64,000 nt of DNA, from the NCBI GenBank assembly GCA_030656615.1, contig JAUSOY010000038.1, positions 1 through 64,000 on the forward strand. The letters are read 5' to 3'. How positions within the stretch are numbered: the first letter of the stretch is position 1; the number at the start of each line of letters is the position of its first letter. This DNA is from Bacteroidales bacterium. GTDB taxonomy: Bacteria > Bacteroidota > Bacteroidia > Bacteroidales > TTA-H9. The notes below the pieces were generated by a model. That model did no database searches, was not told the DNA's origin, and was given only the letters and a program-made list of their open reading frames with translations. Of the stretch, positions 1 through 8,052 are shown piece by piece. A program made the position numbers and the translations under genes.

Positions 1-80
1 GCAAATTGCGTATCAAACAATCCTTGTTTCCCACTCGTTTTGTAAGACTGCTTTTTAATGCTTTTTGTGTGCTTTTTCAT
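1..80 (-). CDS. Probable transposase, N-terminus (partial)
   Basis: The minus strand opens with ATG at 78-80 and reads MKKHTKSIKKQSYKTSGKQG then LFDTQF before leaving the window. A lysine-rich N-terminus followed by Q-x-LFD-x-x-F resembles the start of IS5-type transposases in Bacteroidota; this is from memory of the family and only 26 residues are visible. The start codon lies three bases after a good -7 box, so the transcript would be nearly leaderless. Because the gene is interrupted by the window edge, the family is uncertain; another small basic protein cannot be excluded. Confidence 0.45.
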   Translation of the reverse strand, partial: MKKHTKSIKKQSYKTSGKQGLFDTQF

Positions 81-83
81 ACA

Positions 84-113
84 CAAATATAGCTATATAT
101 ATTTGAATTACAA
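84..113 (-). promoter_or_regulatory. Bacteroidota-type promoter of the edge transposase
   Basis: On the minus strand TTG (113-111), a 19-nt spacer and TATATTTG (91-84) match the TTG-N19-TAnnTTTG promoter. The predicted transcription start falls at or next to the ATG at 80. Confidence 0.6.
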
Positions 114-117
114 CAGT

Positions 118-324
118 TTAATTTATAGAACTCCCCTTAAAATATTCCTTATCTCCTAATTCAATTTTATCTCTTTTTAGGCGGTCAAAAGCAAGAGCAA
201 ATGAACTCTTACCAAAACCATTTGGAGCTACAAGAATATTCGGTTTATTGGGTTGCAAATCAAGTTGAAACAATCTGTTTCCAATGCCTTTTACATTTGT
301 TATTTCAACACTAATAATATTCAT
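118..324 (-). pseudogene. AAA/ABC-type ATPase, truncated after 68 codons
   Basis: The reading frame begins MNIISVEITNVKGIG and contains a clear Walker A loop APNGFGKSS at about residues 33-41, typical of SMC/RecF-like defence ATPases (AAA_23/AAA_13 type). Such proteins are normally several hundred residues long, yet this one stops after 68 codons (GSSIN then stop). It starts 14 bp after the hsdS stop on the same strand, so it was probably the last gene of the restriction operon. A transposase start and its promoter lie just beyond the break, so truncation by an insertion sequence is the simplest explanation. Walker B and the C-terminal effector part are absent, so the fragment should not function as an ATPase. 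An alternative is that the remainder lies beyond the IS, outside this window. Confidence 0.7.
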
Positions 325-338
325 TCTATATAATTCTT

Positions 339-1670
339 TTACCCTTTTTTATATTCAACATTTGGTTCGGCTGCCATACTCAATTTTTCTTCCGCTTCTA
401 TTACTGCTACCTGCCCATTCATTAACATTGGCAATAACCAATCTCGGAGTTCGATGAGTTGTTTGTTTTCTAATTGTTTGTTAATTCCAATTTTTATCCA
501 ATAGTTAATAGATACACCAAACTTCTGAATTAATTCTGAATTGAAAGGAACTTTGTATCGCATCATAACAGTTGGATTAACCCTTTTATGGCTATTTGAA
601 GTACCAGTTGCTGATTGTGAGCAATGTGAAATAAAATGTTCACCTTTAGCAACCATGAACAAATAGTTTTTAATATTTGTATTAGAAGTCCGCCAAACAA
701 CAAATTCAGTTGAACAAATTAATTCTTCTTCTTTTATTGGATAAATGACACGGCAAAACCACGGATTTAATTTTGAAACTAAAATATCAGATTCAGCAAC
801 TACAAATTTATTACTGCGAATATCTATACCTTTTTCTATTCCGTAGGTTTTTGTAGAATCGTATGTTGGAATGCTATAATGCTTAAATTCTTGTTCGGGT
901 CTAAGCATAGGATTAACCGATTCATTACTAACAGCAGTAACTTTTGCTAATGTTTTCACTTCCCACCCCTCCGGAATTTCCCTTTTCAATTCGGCATTGT
1001 ACACCATTTTACCGCCCGATGATTTGTACCCTTCGACTCCGCTCAGGGTACGAACAGGAAAATCGAACTGCACAAACCAATAATCGTACAGCGTTTTTGC
1101 CATGGCTTCCAACTCACGGTTTATGCGATTGTTGAGTTCTATTTTGACGTCAAGGTCTGATAGGACTTTGGCAATTTTTTCTTGGGTTGAAAGATTAGGT
1201 AAATATAAAGGGGTTGATTTAATGCAATCTAAAACTAATGTACACCTTTGACCACTACCACCAGCATTGTTTTCAAAATATCTTTTTGCTTGTTTGGTGT
1301 TTAGCCAATAATGCAAAAATCGTCCATTAAGTTTATCTGTGTCCGGAGTTATAAGGGCTAAGTGATAACCTAAAACAACATCTTCAAAATCTTCTGAAAT
1401 ATAGGTTGAAACACCAATATCATTTGGAGTTTCACTATCTTTTGTAATGGCAACCTGACCTTTTTTTAAAATGAATTTTTCATATTCATTTTCATTGCAA
1501 GAAGCAATCATAAAATTTTCTGACTTCTCAAAGTCGATGAAAGAATTTTTATAAACATCTGTGTAATTGCACAAACGAACAGTTCTTTCATTTTCATTCG
1601 TTAATTTATCGACATTACTTAATTTAACATCAGCAACAAACCCTAATTTATGTTGTTTCCAATTATTCAT
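339..1670 (-). CDS. hsdS: Type I restriction enzyme specificity subunit HsdS
   Basis: This is the DNA-recognition subunit of a type I restriction-modification enzyme. It directs the HsdM2-HsdS methylase and HsdR2M2S nuclease to a bipartite target. At 443 aa it shows the usual plan: first target-recognition domain (about 1-155), a helical spacer (QEKIAKVLSDLDVKIELNNR, about 162-181) ending in LYDYWFVQFDFP, second recognition domain (about 235-395), and a second helical repeat (IELRDWLLPMLMNGQV). Its start overlaps the hsdM stop by 8 bp, so the two are translationally coupled. The link between the first spacer and the second domain contains an odd stretch, RTLSGVEG, encoded by a short palindromic repeat. 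The next gene downstream is the truncated ATPase. Confidence 0.93.
   Translation of the reverse strand: MNNWKQHKLGFVADVKLSNVDKLTNENERTVRLCNYTDVYKNSFIDFEKSENFMIASCNENEYEKFILKKGQVAITKDSETPNDIGVSTYISEDFEDVVLGYHLALITPDTDKLNGRFLHYWLNTKQAKRYFENNAGGSGQRCTLVLDCIKSTPLYLPNLSTQEKIAKVLSDLDVKIELNNRINRELEAMAKTLYDYWFVQFDFPVRTLSGVEGYKSSGGKMVYNAELKREIPEGWEVKTLAKVTAVSNESVNPMLRPEQEFKHYSIPTYDSTKTYGIEKGIDIRSNKFVVAESDILVSKLNPWFCRVIYPIKEEELICSTEFVVWRTSNTNIKNYLFMVAKGEHFISHCSQSATGTSNSHKRVNPTVMMRYKVPFNSELIQKFGVSINYWIKIGINKQLENKQLIELRDWLLPMLMNGQVAVIEAEEKLSMAAEPNVEYKKG
1026..1051. repeat. REP-like palindrome inside hsdS
   Basis: Perfect 7-bp inverted arms GTACCCT (1026-1032) and AGGGTAC (1045-1051) enclose the 12-nt loop TCGACTCCGCTC. 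CCCTTCGACTCCGCTCAGGG is a short intergenic repeat I recognise from many bacterial genomes. Here it is translated in frame (minus strand) as part of RTLSGVEG in the HsdS linker. Confidence 0.75.
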
Positions 1671-3288
1671 ACCTCAATCCCTTTAAATTATTCTGAATTT
1701 CGGTTTCCAATGTTCTATTTTCTGAAAAAAGTTTGTTTAAGTTTTCTTCAAAGCCCTTCATTTTTGCTGTATATTCATCGGCTGTAATGTCCACATATTC
1801 AATTTTTACCTCAAAATATTGCCCTGCACTCAGCGAGTAGTTTTTTTGTTTTATTTCGTCGTAACTAACTACAACAGAAAAATCTTCAAGTGCTGCTTTA
1901 TTATTAAATGTGTCAATAATTTGCTGTTCTTCTTGTGCTGTTAAAACCGTTTTTTGGTTTTTGCCTTCCTTTATGGTTTCGCCTAAATTTGAAGCATCAA
2001 TCAGCACCACATTGCCTTTGTTGTTTTTATCCATAAACACGATGGAAACATTGGTGCCTGTGGTTGCAAAAATATTGCTTGGCATACTTACCACACCTGC
2101 CAACATTTTGCTTTCAACTAATTTTTCACGTATTTTTTTATCAATTCCGCTTTGTGCGGTAATAAAACCTGTAGGCACTACAACGGCTGCTTTACCTTTT
2201 TTGCTCAACGAAAAAATAATGTGTTGCAAAAACAGCGAGTAAATCGCCATTTTATCTTTGGCTTGCTTGGCTATGTTTGGTATTCCGGCAAAAAAGCGGT
2301 CTTTGTTTTCCTTGCAATCCAAATCATTGCGGTAATCCGAAAAGTCGAGTTTAAACGGTGGATTGGAAACAATAAAATCGAATTTTTCCAGCTCTCCGTT
2401 TTCGTTTTTATGGTAGGGGTGCGAAATGGTGTTACCCTGAATAATGTTTTGAATGGAATGAACCAGATTGTTTAAAATCAGATTCAAGCGCAACAAACTC
2501 GATGATTTTTGGCTGATGTCCTGCGAATAAATGGTGCACTTGTCCTCGCCAATGGCGTGGGCAATGTTCATCAAAAGTGTTCCCGAACCTGCCGAAGGGT
2601 CGTAAACGGTTACATCTTGTACCGGCTCGTTTACCAAAATGGCAGCCATAATTTTTGCCACGGCATGAGGCGTAAAATATTCGGCATACTTGCCGCCGCT
2701 GTTGGTGTTGTAGTCCTTTATCAGGTATTCGAAAATGGTAGCGTAAAAATCGAATTTCTGATTAAAAATATGCTCAAAACTTACCCCAACCAATTTATTG
2801 ATAATGGCTTTTGCAAAGGCATCACGCTTACTGCCATCACTAATATATTCCGTTAATCGGTCGAACAACACCACTTTTGCCCCGCCATCGGTTTTTACGG
2901 AGAAAATGTCGTTGTTGGTAATGGCAATGTCCATCAAGGTATCATCAAACAATTTGGCAAAATCGCTTTCGTTTTGTCTGCCAAAAAGTTCCGAAATAAA
3001 ATGCTGTGGTTTCAGTTTGGCGGTGTCGGCTCCCAATTGCAAAAGCAACATTTCGTAATCGTCTTCGGAATACGAACTTATTTCTTTTTCCCAGTTTTCG
3101 GCTTTCTTTAATTTGCTGTCGAGTTTCTTTACCTCAAACGCAAATTTGTCGTTCATAAATTTATACAGGAACACCTGTGTAATTATTTTAAACTCGTTGC
3201 CATCGTTGCCCAAACCATAGTTTGCACTAATGCTTTTAAGGCTGTCTATAAGGGTTTTAGTTTTATCTTTAAAATCTATATCTGTCAT
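1663..3288 (-). CDS. hsdM: Type I restriction-modification methyltransferase HsdM
   Basis: This is the adenine-N6 methyltransferase subunit of the type I system. Its 541 aa comprise an N-terminal HsdM helical domain (about 5-150) and a class I SAM-dependent methylase core. Visible motifs are the SAM-binding loop DPSAGSGTLL (230-239) and the catalytic NPPF (309-312) within FIVSNPPF, diagnostic for N6-adenine methylases. YFTPHAVAKIMA just before motif I is also typical. The ATG at 3288 gives the expected N-terminus MTDIDFKDKTKTLIDSLKSI. It lies downstream of the four-helix-bundle gene (35 bp gap, filled by a repeat) and overlaps hsdS by 8 bp. Confidence 0.96.
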   Translation of the reverse strand: MTDIDFKDKTKTLIDSLKSISANYGLGNDGNEFKIITQVFLYKFMNDKFAFEVKKLDSKLKKAENWEKEISSYSEDDYEMLLLQLGADTAKLKPQHFISELFGRQNESDFAKLFDDTLMDIAITNNDIFSVKTDGGAKVVLFDRLTEYISDGSKRDAFAKAIINKLVGVSFEHIFNQKFDFYATIFEYLIKDYNTNSGGKYAEYFTPHAVAKIMAAILVNEPVQDVTVYDPSAGSGTLLMNIAHAIGEDKCTIYSQDISQKSSSLLRLNLILNNLVHSIQNIIQGNTISHPYHKNENGELEKFDFIVSNPPFKLDFSDYRNDLDCKENKDRFFAGIPNIAKQAKDKMAIYSLFLQHIIFSLSKKGKAAVVVPTGFITAQSGIDKKIREKLVESKMLAGVVSMPSNIFATTGTNVSIVFMDKNNKGNVVLIDASNLGETIKEGKNQKTVLTAQEEQQIIDTFNNKAALEDFSVVVSYDEIKQKNYSLSAGQYFEVKIEYVDITADEYTAKMKGFEENLNKLFSENRTLETEIQNNLKGLRYE

Positions 3289-3300
3289 ATTTAAATTGTA

Positions 3301-3332
3301 AATTATGAATGGTGAATGGTGAATTATGAATT
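3301..3332. repeat. Left copy of AATTATGAATGRTGAATG-type repeat
   Basis: A run of AATTATGAATGGTGAATGG followed by a second partial unit lies at the 3' end of the four-helix-bundle gene and supplies its stop codon. An inverted copy lies at the gene's other end (3695-3730). The pair makes this gene look like a short cassette bounded by inverted repeats. Confidence 0.7.
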
Positions 3333-3701
3333 GCCATTCAGCTTTTTTTGTTTATTTTTTGTTGTGATAATAATTGAAGCGATTATTTTATTTAGCTCTT
3401 TAATATCTGTACTTATTGAGATAAATTGTTCTTCATTGAAATATTGTGAACGAAAAAGTAATTCAATCCAATAATCACATTCGTTTGCTTCTTTTTGGGC
3501 AATTGCCATTTTATGAATAAAATCTGCTTTGCTTTCTGCATGTTCCGCTTCTCTCACTAATGCACCAACTGCAGTTCCACTGCGTAACAGTTGTTTACTA
3601 AGCACAAATTCATTGTTTTGAATAAGGAACTTGTGAAGTTTAACAATTCGCAAAGCAAAATCAAAACTCTTATCTCTAATAACATTTGGTTTTTTCATCA
3701 T
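3324..3701 (-). CDS. Four-helix-bundle protein (S23/bAvd-like family)
   Basis: A 125-aa, all-helical protein of the four-helix-bundle family (TIGR02436; the 23S-rRNA intervening-sequence protein and Avd-like group). Visible family features are the start RDKSFDFALRIVKLHKFL, the central SKQLLRSGTAVGALVREAEHAESKADFIHKMAIAQKEANE with its conserved SxQL.RS...G.N/E-like helix, and WIELLF near the end. Some relatives (Avd) chaperone reverse transcription in diversity-generating retroelements, but no reverse transcriptase is present here and the role of the wider family is unknown. It sits between rhuM-like and hsdM on the same strand. Both ends lie inside inverted short repeats, which suggests insertion as a mobile cassette rather than a functional subunit of the restriction enzyme. 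Confidence 0.85.
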   Translation of the reverse strand: MMKKPNVIRDKSFDFALRIVKLHKFLIQNNEFVLSKQLLRSGTAVGALVREAEHAESKADFIHKMAIAQKEANECDYWIELLFRSQYFNEEQFISISTDIKELNKIIASIIITTKNKQKKLNGNS

Positions 3702-3730
3702 TCACCATTTATCATTCATCATTCATAATT
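3695..3730. repeat. Right (inverted) copy of AATTATGAATGRTGAATG-type repeat
   Basis: Read on the minus strand this is AATTATGAATGATGAATG and a further TAAATGGTGAATGATGAA, the inverse of the copy at 3301-3332. It encodes the last codons of the rhuM-like gene (RIMNDE, stop) and reaches into the start codons of the four-helix-bundle gene. Confidence 0.7.
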
Positions 3731-4737
3731 CTTTTAACTTCCTTATCAAAGTCACTTTCAAAAAGCTGGTCTTGAATGATTCTGTATTTTTCAAATTCGC
3801 TTTCGGCATGTTGTTTTGCCATTTCGGTAGCAATTGAGCCTGCATCTTTCAATACATCGCGTTCGCTGAATTCAAGGAACAAGTCTAATCTCTTAGCCCA
3901 ATCTTCCATTGTCATCGGGATGTTTCGTTTTGCACGGTCTTCGGCTAAATCGAGATAGGCATTCACAATGCGACCCAGCGATTCCAGTTCGTCCTTATTC
4001 AGGTAATTTTTTGCAATGCTTACATCTGTTTTTAAAATTTTACCTTCGGGGCTGTTTTTCCAACTTGTTAACCCCATTTTATCTTTCTTACTGTCAGCCC
4101 GTTTCACGATTAATTCGGCAGCCGTATGTCCGTGAATACCATAATGCAGTTTGTTTTGAACTTTGGCAAAAAAGTTTTTAGTAATAACTGCATCTTTATT
4201 ATAATCAAGACTTGTAGCATAAATATCGGTCACTTTCTGGTACAAGTTTCTTTCACTCAATCTTATTTCGCGAATTTCGGCAAGTAATTCTTCGAAATAA
4301 TTTTTACTTAAATACGAGCCGTTTTCAAGGCGTTTTTTATCCAAAACAAATCCTTTTATTGCAAACTCGCGAAGCACCCCGGTAGCCCATTGCCTGAACT
4401 GTGTGGCCCTGATTGAGTTCACCCTGTAACCCACAGAAATAATAGCATCGAGATTATAAAAATCAACTTCTCTGGTAACCTCACGACTACCTTCAGTTTG
4501 AACTATTCGAAATTTTCGAATAGTTCGTTTTTCTTCAATTTCGCCGCTTTTATATACTTCTTTTAAATGATAATTAATCGTATTCACCTCTACATCAAAC
4601 AATGTAGCCATTAGTTTTTGCGAAAGCCAAACGGTTTCGTCTTCGTATCTCGCTTCAATGCTTTGTTCACCCAACTGTGAAGTGAAAATCAGAAACTCTG
4701 CTGTACTATTTCGAATTAATTTATTTTTATTGTCCAT
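3712..4737 (-). CDS. rhuM: RhuM-family protein (virulence RhuM / Fic-associated)
   Basis: A 341-aa member of the RhuM family (PF13310), first named from a Salmonella pathogenicity island and commonly found inside type I restriction loci and defence islands. Recognisable stretches include EDETVWLSQKLMATLFDVEVNTINYHLKEVYKSGE (about 31-65), a Bro-N-like DNA-binding-type segment, then DFYNLDAIISVGYRVNSIRATQFRQWATGVLREFAIKGFVLDKKRL (about 92-137), and a C-terminal helical part with KNFFAKVQNKLHYGIHGHTAAELIVKRADS. The biochemical role is not established. It starts 17 bp after the hsdR stop and is clearly part of the restriction operon. Its last codons are encoded by the short repeat that borders the next gene, so the original C-terminus may have been altered. 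Confidence 0.88.
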   Translation of the reverse strand: MDNKNKLIRNSTAEFLIFTSQLGEQSIEARYEDETVWLSQKLMATLFDVEVNTINYHLKEVYKSGEIEEKRTIRKFRIVQTEGSREVTREVDFYNLDAIISVGYRVNSIRATQFRQWATGVLREFAIKGFVLDKKRLENGSYLSKNYFEELLAEIREIRLSERNLYQKVTDIYATSLDYNKDAVITKNFFAKVQNKLHYGIHGHTAAELIVKRADSKKDKMGLTSWKNSPEGKILKTDVSIAKNYLNKDELESLGRIVNAYLDLAEDRAKRNIPMTMEDWAKRLDLFLEFSERDVLKDAGSIATEMAKQHAESEFEKYRIIQDQLFESDFDKEVKRIMNDE

Positions 4738-4754
4738 AACGTATCCAATATCAA

Positions 4755-7700
4755 TTATACGGCTCTGCCATAGAATTCATTCATATATTCGTTTATCACC
4801 AGATTGTTAATATACTTTGATGATTCCGCGTTTAAATTTATATGGTTTTTGTTTTTGAATTGCTCAATAACCAAACGCATCATTTGTGAAGTGAAATAGC
4901 TTTCGTTCTCTAACAACCTTGTGTTTTGCAGAACCTGCAAATCAGCATCTTGCTTTACACTTTTTAATGCTTCAAAAATCACACTTTCCTTTTGTGACAA
5001 TGTGCCTTTTTCAACCAATCGTTTGTGGATTCGGGCATATTTCGGGTCGCTGTTGTATTTGTCTTTCAGTAAATTATTTTGGCGGTTGAGTTCCTTTATT
5101 TTCTCGTAAATCTTGGTCAATGCACCAATGTTTTGCTTCATTTCGTCCTGTGTAATCTCATCCAGATTTTTCTTATCGAAAAGGCGTTTCAACTCTTCGT
5201 ACAACGAAACAAATTCAGGGTCTTTTTTATCAAAGTTACTTGCCAGGGTTTCCCGGGTTTTCCGCAAAGTGTCTTTTAATTCGTCGGCTAAAATCAGTTC
5301 TTCTTCCGATATTTTGGTAAAGTGAAACAGCACATCTTCCAAAGCAACATTCAACAGATTAGTATTGTCGATGTTGTTTTTTAACGCTTCCTGTGTATTG
5401 AGCAGGGCTAAATGGTTTTCGGTTTCGCGGTAAAGTTGTGCCAGCTTTTTAAAGTCAATTTTGTCGAGCAAATCAAAATGACCGAATAAACGGATTAGAT
5501 TGTATAAACTCTTTGCATTGCCCAAAACCTTTTTAATGAGCAATACTTTTTCACGGTCTTGAATTTGGGTTATTTGTTGTGAGAATAGTTCGGCGTTGGT
5601 CGTGTCGAAATAAAATAAGACATCCTTGATTTCAGCAATTTCCTGTTCAATTTCTTCTTTCGATTTAAACAAGTCAGAGTAAAACTCCATTTCATCGCCC
5701 AATTCGGCTTGCAATTCATCGAAATAGGCTTTGTTGGTTGCGTCAAATTCAGCCCGAATGTCGGCAAAATCAACCACATAGCCATATTTGAAATTCTTAT
5801 AGGTGCGATTAACTCGTGTAAGTGTTTGTAAAAGGTTGTGCCTTTTTATAACTCGCCCGATGTATAATTTCTTTAATCGTTTGGCATCAAAGCCAGTTAA
5901 AAGCATGTTGTAAACAAACAGAAAATCAATTTCTCCCTCTTTGAAATCTTCAACTAAATCCTTGCGTTCTTGCGGAGAGCCAATATCGTGAAGAATTAAA
6001 GCAGCCGTTTTTACTTTATGACTGTGTTTCAATTTGGCTTTATATTTCCCTTTGGGTTCTGCGGCTTGTTGCCACTCTTCTTCTTGTTCCGGTTTCAGCG
6101 CGTATTTTTCGTTGAAAATCCGAAACATCTCTTTTGCCTGGTCGGAGCTATCGCAAACCACCATTCCACCAATGGAACTATCTGAAAAAGTCAAACGGCT
6201 TTTTTCAAAGTCGTTTACGATATAATCGAGCATTGGCTCAACAAAATTTGTATGAGCAAAAACTTTTTGTCTTTCAATGTCGCCTTTTAAAATCTTAATT
6301 TTATCCAATGCATCTTTCAGCACAAATTTATAATCGCTTTCAATTTCTTCTCTGATTAACCTAAGCGTGTAACCATCGGCTATTGAAGCATTGTAATAAT
6401 ATTTGTGAATGTAATTGCCAAATAAATCTTTCGAATAATAATCCTTTGTAATGAGTGGTGTACCTGTTAAACCGATTTTTATTGAGTTGGTATCAGATTG
6501 CGTAAGATTTGCCAAAAAGCTGCCTTGTGGGTTGTAACTGCGGTGGACTTCATCTAAAAAGTAAATCCGTTGAATATTGATGTCGTAATCTTGTTTTTGT
6601 GTTACATTGGCTTCTTCGCTGAACTTTTGAATGTTCACAACCGTAATTTCAGCCCTACCCGAATTGTTGTGTATGGCAGTTGTGGTTTTAATTGACTTTA
6701 CAAAATCCGCTTTTGAATCGACAATGTGAACAATCAAGCCACGAGCTGTAAATTCTCGTTTTGCCTGAATAAGCAAATCTAAACGGTCAACAATAAAATA
6801 GAATTTTGGAATTACTTTTTTCTTTTGGAAATAATCTGTTAGGTAGCGAACATTGTAAAATGCCAAAGCGGTTTTACCGCTTCCTTGTGTGTGCCAGATA
6901 ATTCCTTTTTTAATTCCGCTTTCTAATTTATTTTCAATGGCTTTTGTGGCAAAGATTTGAGGGTAACGCATCACATGTTTTTCAATTCCTTTTTTCTCGT
7001 CCACATAGGCAATAGCATATTTTAAAATAAACGAAAGTCTGTCTTTTGAAAACAATGATGTAAGAATACGGTTTGTTGGCGTATTTGGGTTTTTATTTGT
7101 CAAAAACTCAGGCGAACTCTTGATAACTGCCAAATTGTTATTCTTTAAAACGAAATTTTCTAAACTGTCATCTTCAACAGCTAACAGTTTTTCCAAGTCC
7201 AATTCTTCTTCTCTGAAATAGTTAAATATCGGTTTTGTGTATGAAGGCGAAGCATAAAAAGCACCCTGTAAGGGTTCAATATCTTCGTTGTCGTACTCCA
7301 TGTTATTGGAGAAAACCATCAATTGCGTAATGTTTACAAACTTTCTGAATTTCTTGTTTTGAAATCGTTTGTTTATTCTTTCTCTTTCTGCAATTATTCC
7401 GTCTCGATTGTTTGGTTTCTTTACTTCAATAAATGCCAAAGGCATTCCATTGATTAAAAGAATTATATCGGGTCTGAATTCTTCGTCTCCGTTTTTGTAA
7501 GTCAATTCGGTTACAACGTGAAAGGTGTTGTTTTCAAAATTATCAAAGTCAATCAGTTTTACTCCTGATTCACTGGTCAATTTTTCAAAATAAGCTTTGC
7601 CTAAGTCTTCATTGCTCAGCAAAAGGGAAATGTCAACCAATAATCGTTCTGCTTGGTCTTGGTCAAAGTCAGGATTGATTCTAACAATAGATTCTATGAA

Positions 7701-7826
7701 TATTTCCCTGAAAATATTTGTTTCTGTATCCCAAACCGCATTATTCAGCGAAATATATTTATAACCAAGTCTGTATAAATGCAGAATGGCAGGAATTTTC
7801 ACTCTTGAATCCTCGTTAAATTTCAT
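4755..7826 (-). CDS. hsdR: Type I restriction enzyme endonuclease/translocase HsdR
   Basis: The motor and nuclease subunit of the type I system, 1023 aa. The N-terminal PD-(D/E)xK nuclease shows RPD (118-120) and IEVKKP (EVKK at 134-137). The superfamily 2 translocase follows, with Walker A HTQGSGKTA (312-320), DEVH box (425-428) and GLTGTPL. The C-terminal half carries the second RecA-like domain (LLTGFDAKRLKKLYIGR, LLQTLTRVNRTYKNFKYGYVVDF) and a long helical region that contacts HsdM. All catalytic motifs are intact, so restriction should be functional provided hsdS works. It is the first gene of the operon; I saw no convincing TAnnTTTG promoter immediately upstream. Confidence 0.96.
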   Translation of the reverse strand: MKFNEDSRVKIPAILHLYRLGYKYISLNNAVWDTETNIFREIFIESIVRINPDFDQDQAERLLVDISLLLSNEDLGKAYFEKLTSESGVKLIDFDNFENNTFHVVTELTYKNGDEEFRPDIILLINGMPLAFIEVKKPNNRDGIIAERERINKRFQNKKFRKFVNITQLMVFSNNMEYDNEDIEPLQGAFYASPSYTKPIFNYFREEELDLEKLLAVEDDSLENFVLKNNNLAVIKSSPEFLTNKNPNTPTNRILTSLFSKDRLSFILKYAIAYVDEKKGIEKHVMRYPQIFATKAIENKLESGIKKGIIWHTQGSGKTALAFYNVRYLTDYFQKKKVIPKFYFIVDRLDLLIQAKREFTARGLIVHIVDSKADFVKSIKTTTAIHNNSGRAEITVVNIQKFSEEANVTQKQDYDINIQRIYFLDEVHRSYNPQGSFLANLTQSDTNSIKIGLTGTPLITKDYYSKDLFGNYIHKYYYNASIADGYTLRLIREEIESDYKFVLKDALDKIKILKGDIERQKVFAHTNFVEPMLDYIVNDFEKSRLTFSDSSIGGMVVCDSSDQAKEMFRIFNEKYALKPEQEEEWQQAAEPKGKYKAKLKHSHKVKTAALILHDIGSPQERKDLVEDFKEGEIDFLFVYNMLLTGFDAKRLKKLYIGRVIKRHNLLQTLTRVNRTYKNFKYGYVVDFADIRAEFDATNKAYFDELQAELGDEMEFYSDLFKSKEEIEQEIAEIKDVLFYFDTTNAELFSQQITQIQDREKVLLIKKVLGNAKSLYNLIRLFGHFDLLDKIDFKKLAQLYRETENHLALLNTQEALKNNIDNTNLLNVALEDVLFHFTKISEEELILADELKDTLRKTRETLASNFDKKDPEFVSLYEELKRLFDKKNLDEITQDEMKQNIGALTKIYEKIKELNRQNNLLKDKYNSDPKYARIHKRLVEKGTLSQKESVIFEALKSVKQDADLQVLQNTRLLENESYFTSQMMRLVIEQFKNKNHINLNAESSKYINNLVINEYMNEFYGRAV

Positions 7827-7976
7827 GTGTAATAAATTGATTTTTAATGGTCACATGGAACTCGCCAATTAAGGTTTTTTTTAAAATTTTGACTTTTCCT
7901 TATGGCTCGTTTCATATCTCATTGTCCAAAATTTATAGTCCGAAAGATACTCAATTTCCTGCGGTGCGTCAGCAAG

Positions 7977-8052
7977 AAAACTGCTCTTTTGCAAGCTGAA
8001 GCATCGGCTTGTTTATCGGAGCTTGTCCCGAAAGTTTTCGGGATGCAGTTTT
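7977..8052. repeat. Structured palindromic element
   Basis: Outer arms AAAACTGC (7977-7984) and GCAGTTTT (8045-8052) enclose an inner perfect hairpin TCCCGAAA-GT-TTTCGGGA (8026-8043) and a CAAGC...GCTTG pair. The nested layout could fold into a cruciform or branched RNA. It resembles a repeat I have seen in other Bacteroidota genomes; its copy number here cannot be tested within one window. Confidence 0.5.

Larger units (their letters stand above)
1..117 (-). mobile_element. Left-edge insertion sequence (end fragment)
   Basis: The first ~117 bases look like one end of an insertion sequence. They hold a strong promoter and the first 26 codons of a probable transposase that runs off the window to the left. 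The neighbouring ATPase reading frame stops abruptly at 118. The exact IS end and any target duplication cannot be fixed because the other end lies outside the window. The boundary at 117 is inferred from where the ATPase frame breaks. Confidence 0.4.

Noticed and set aside
2509-2856. 115-aa ORF on the plus strand inside hsdM
   Set aside because: It lies wholly antisense to an intact gene and has no protein-like features; the same holds for other plus-strand ORFs between 1910 and 3058.
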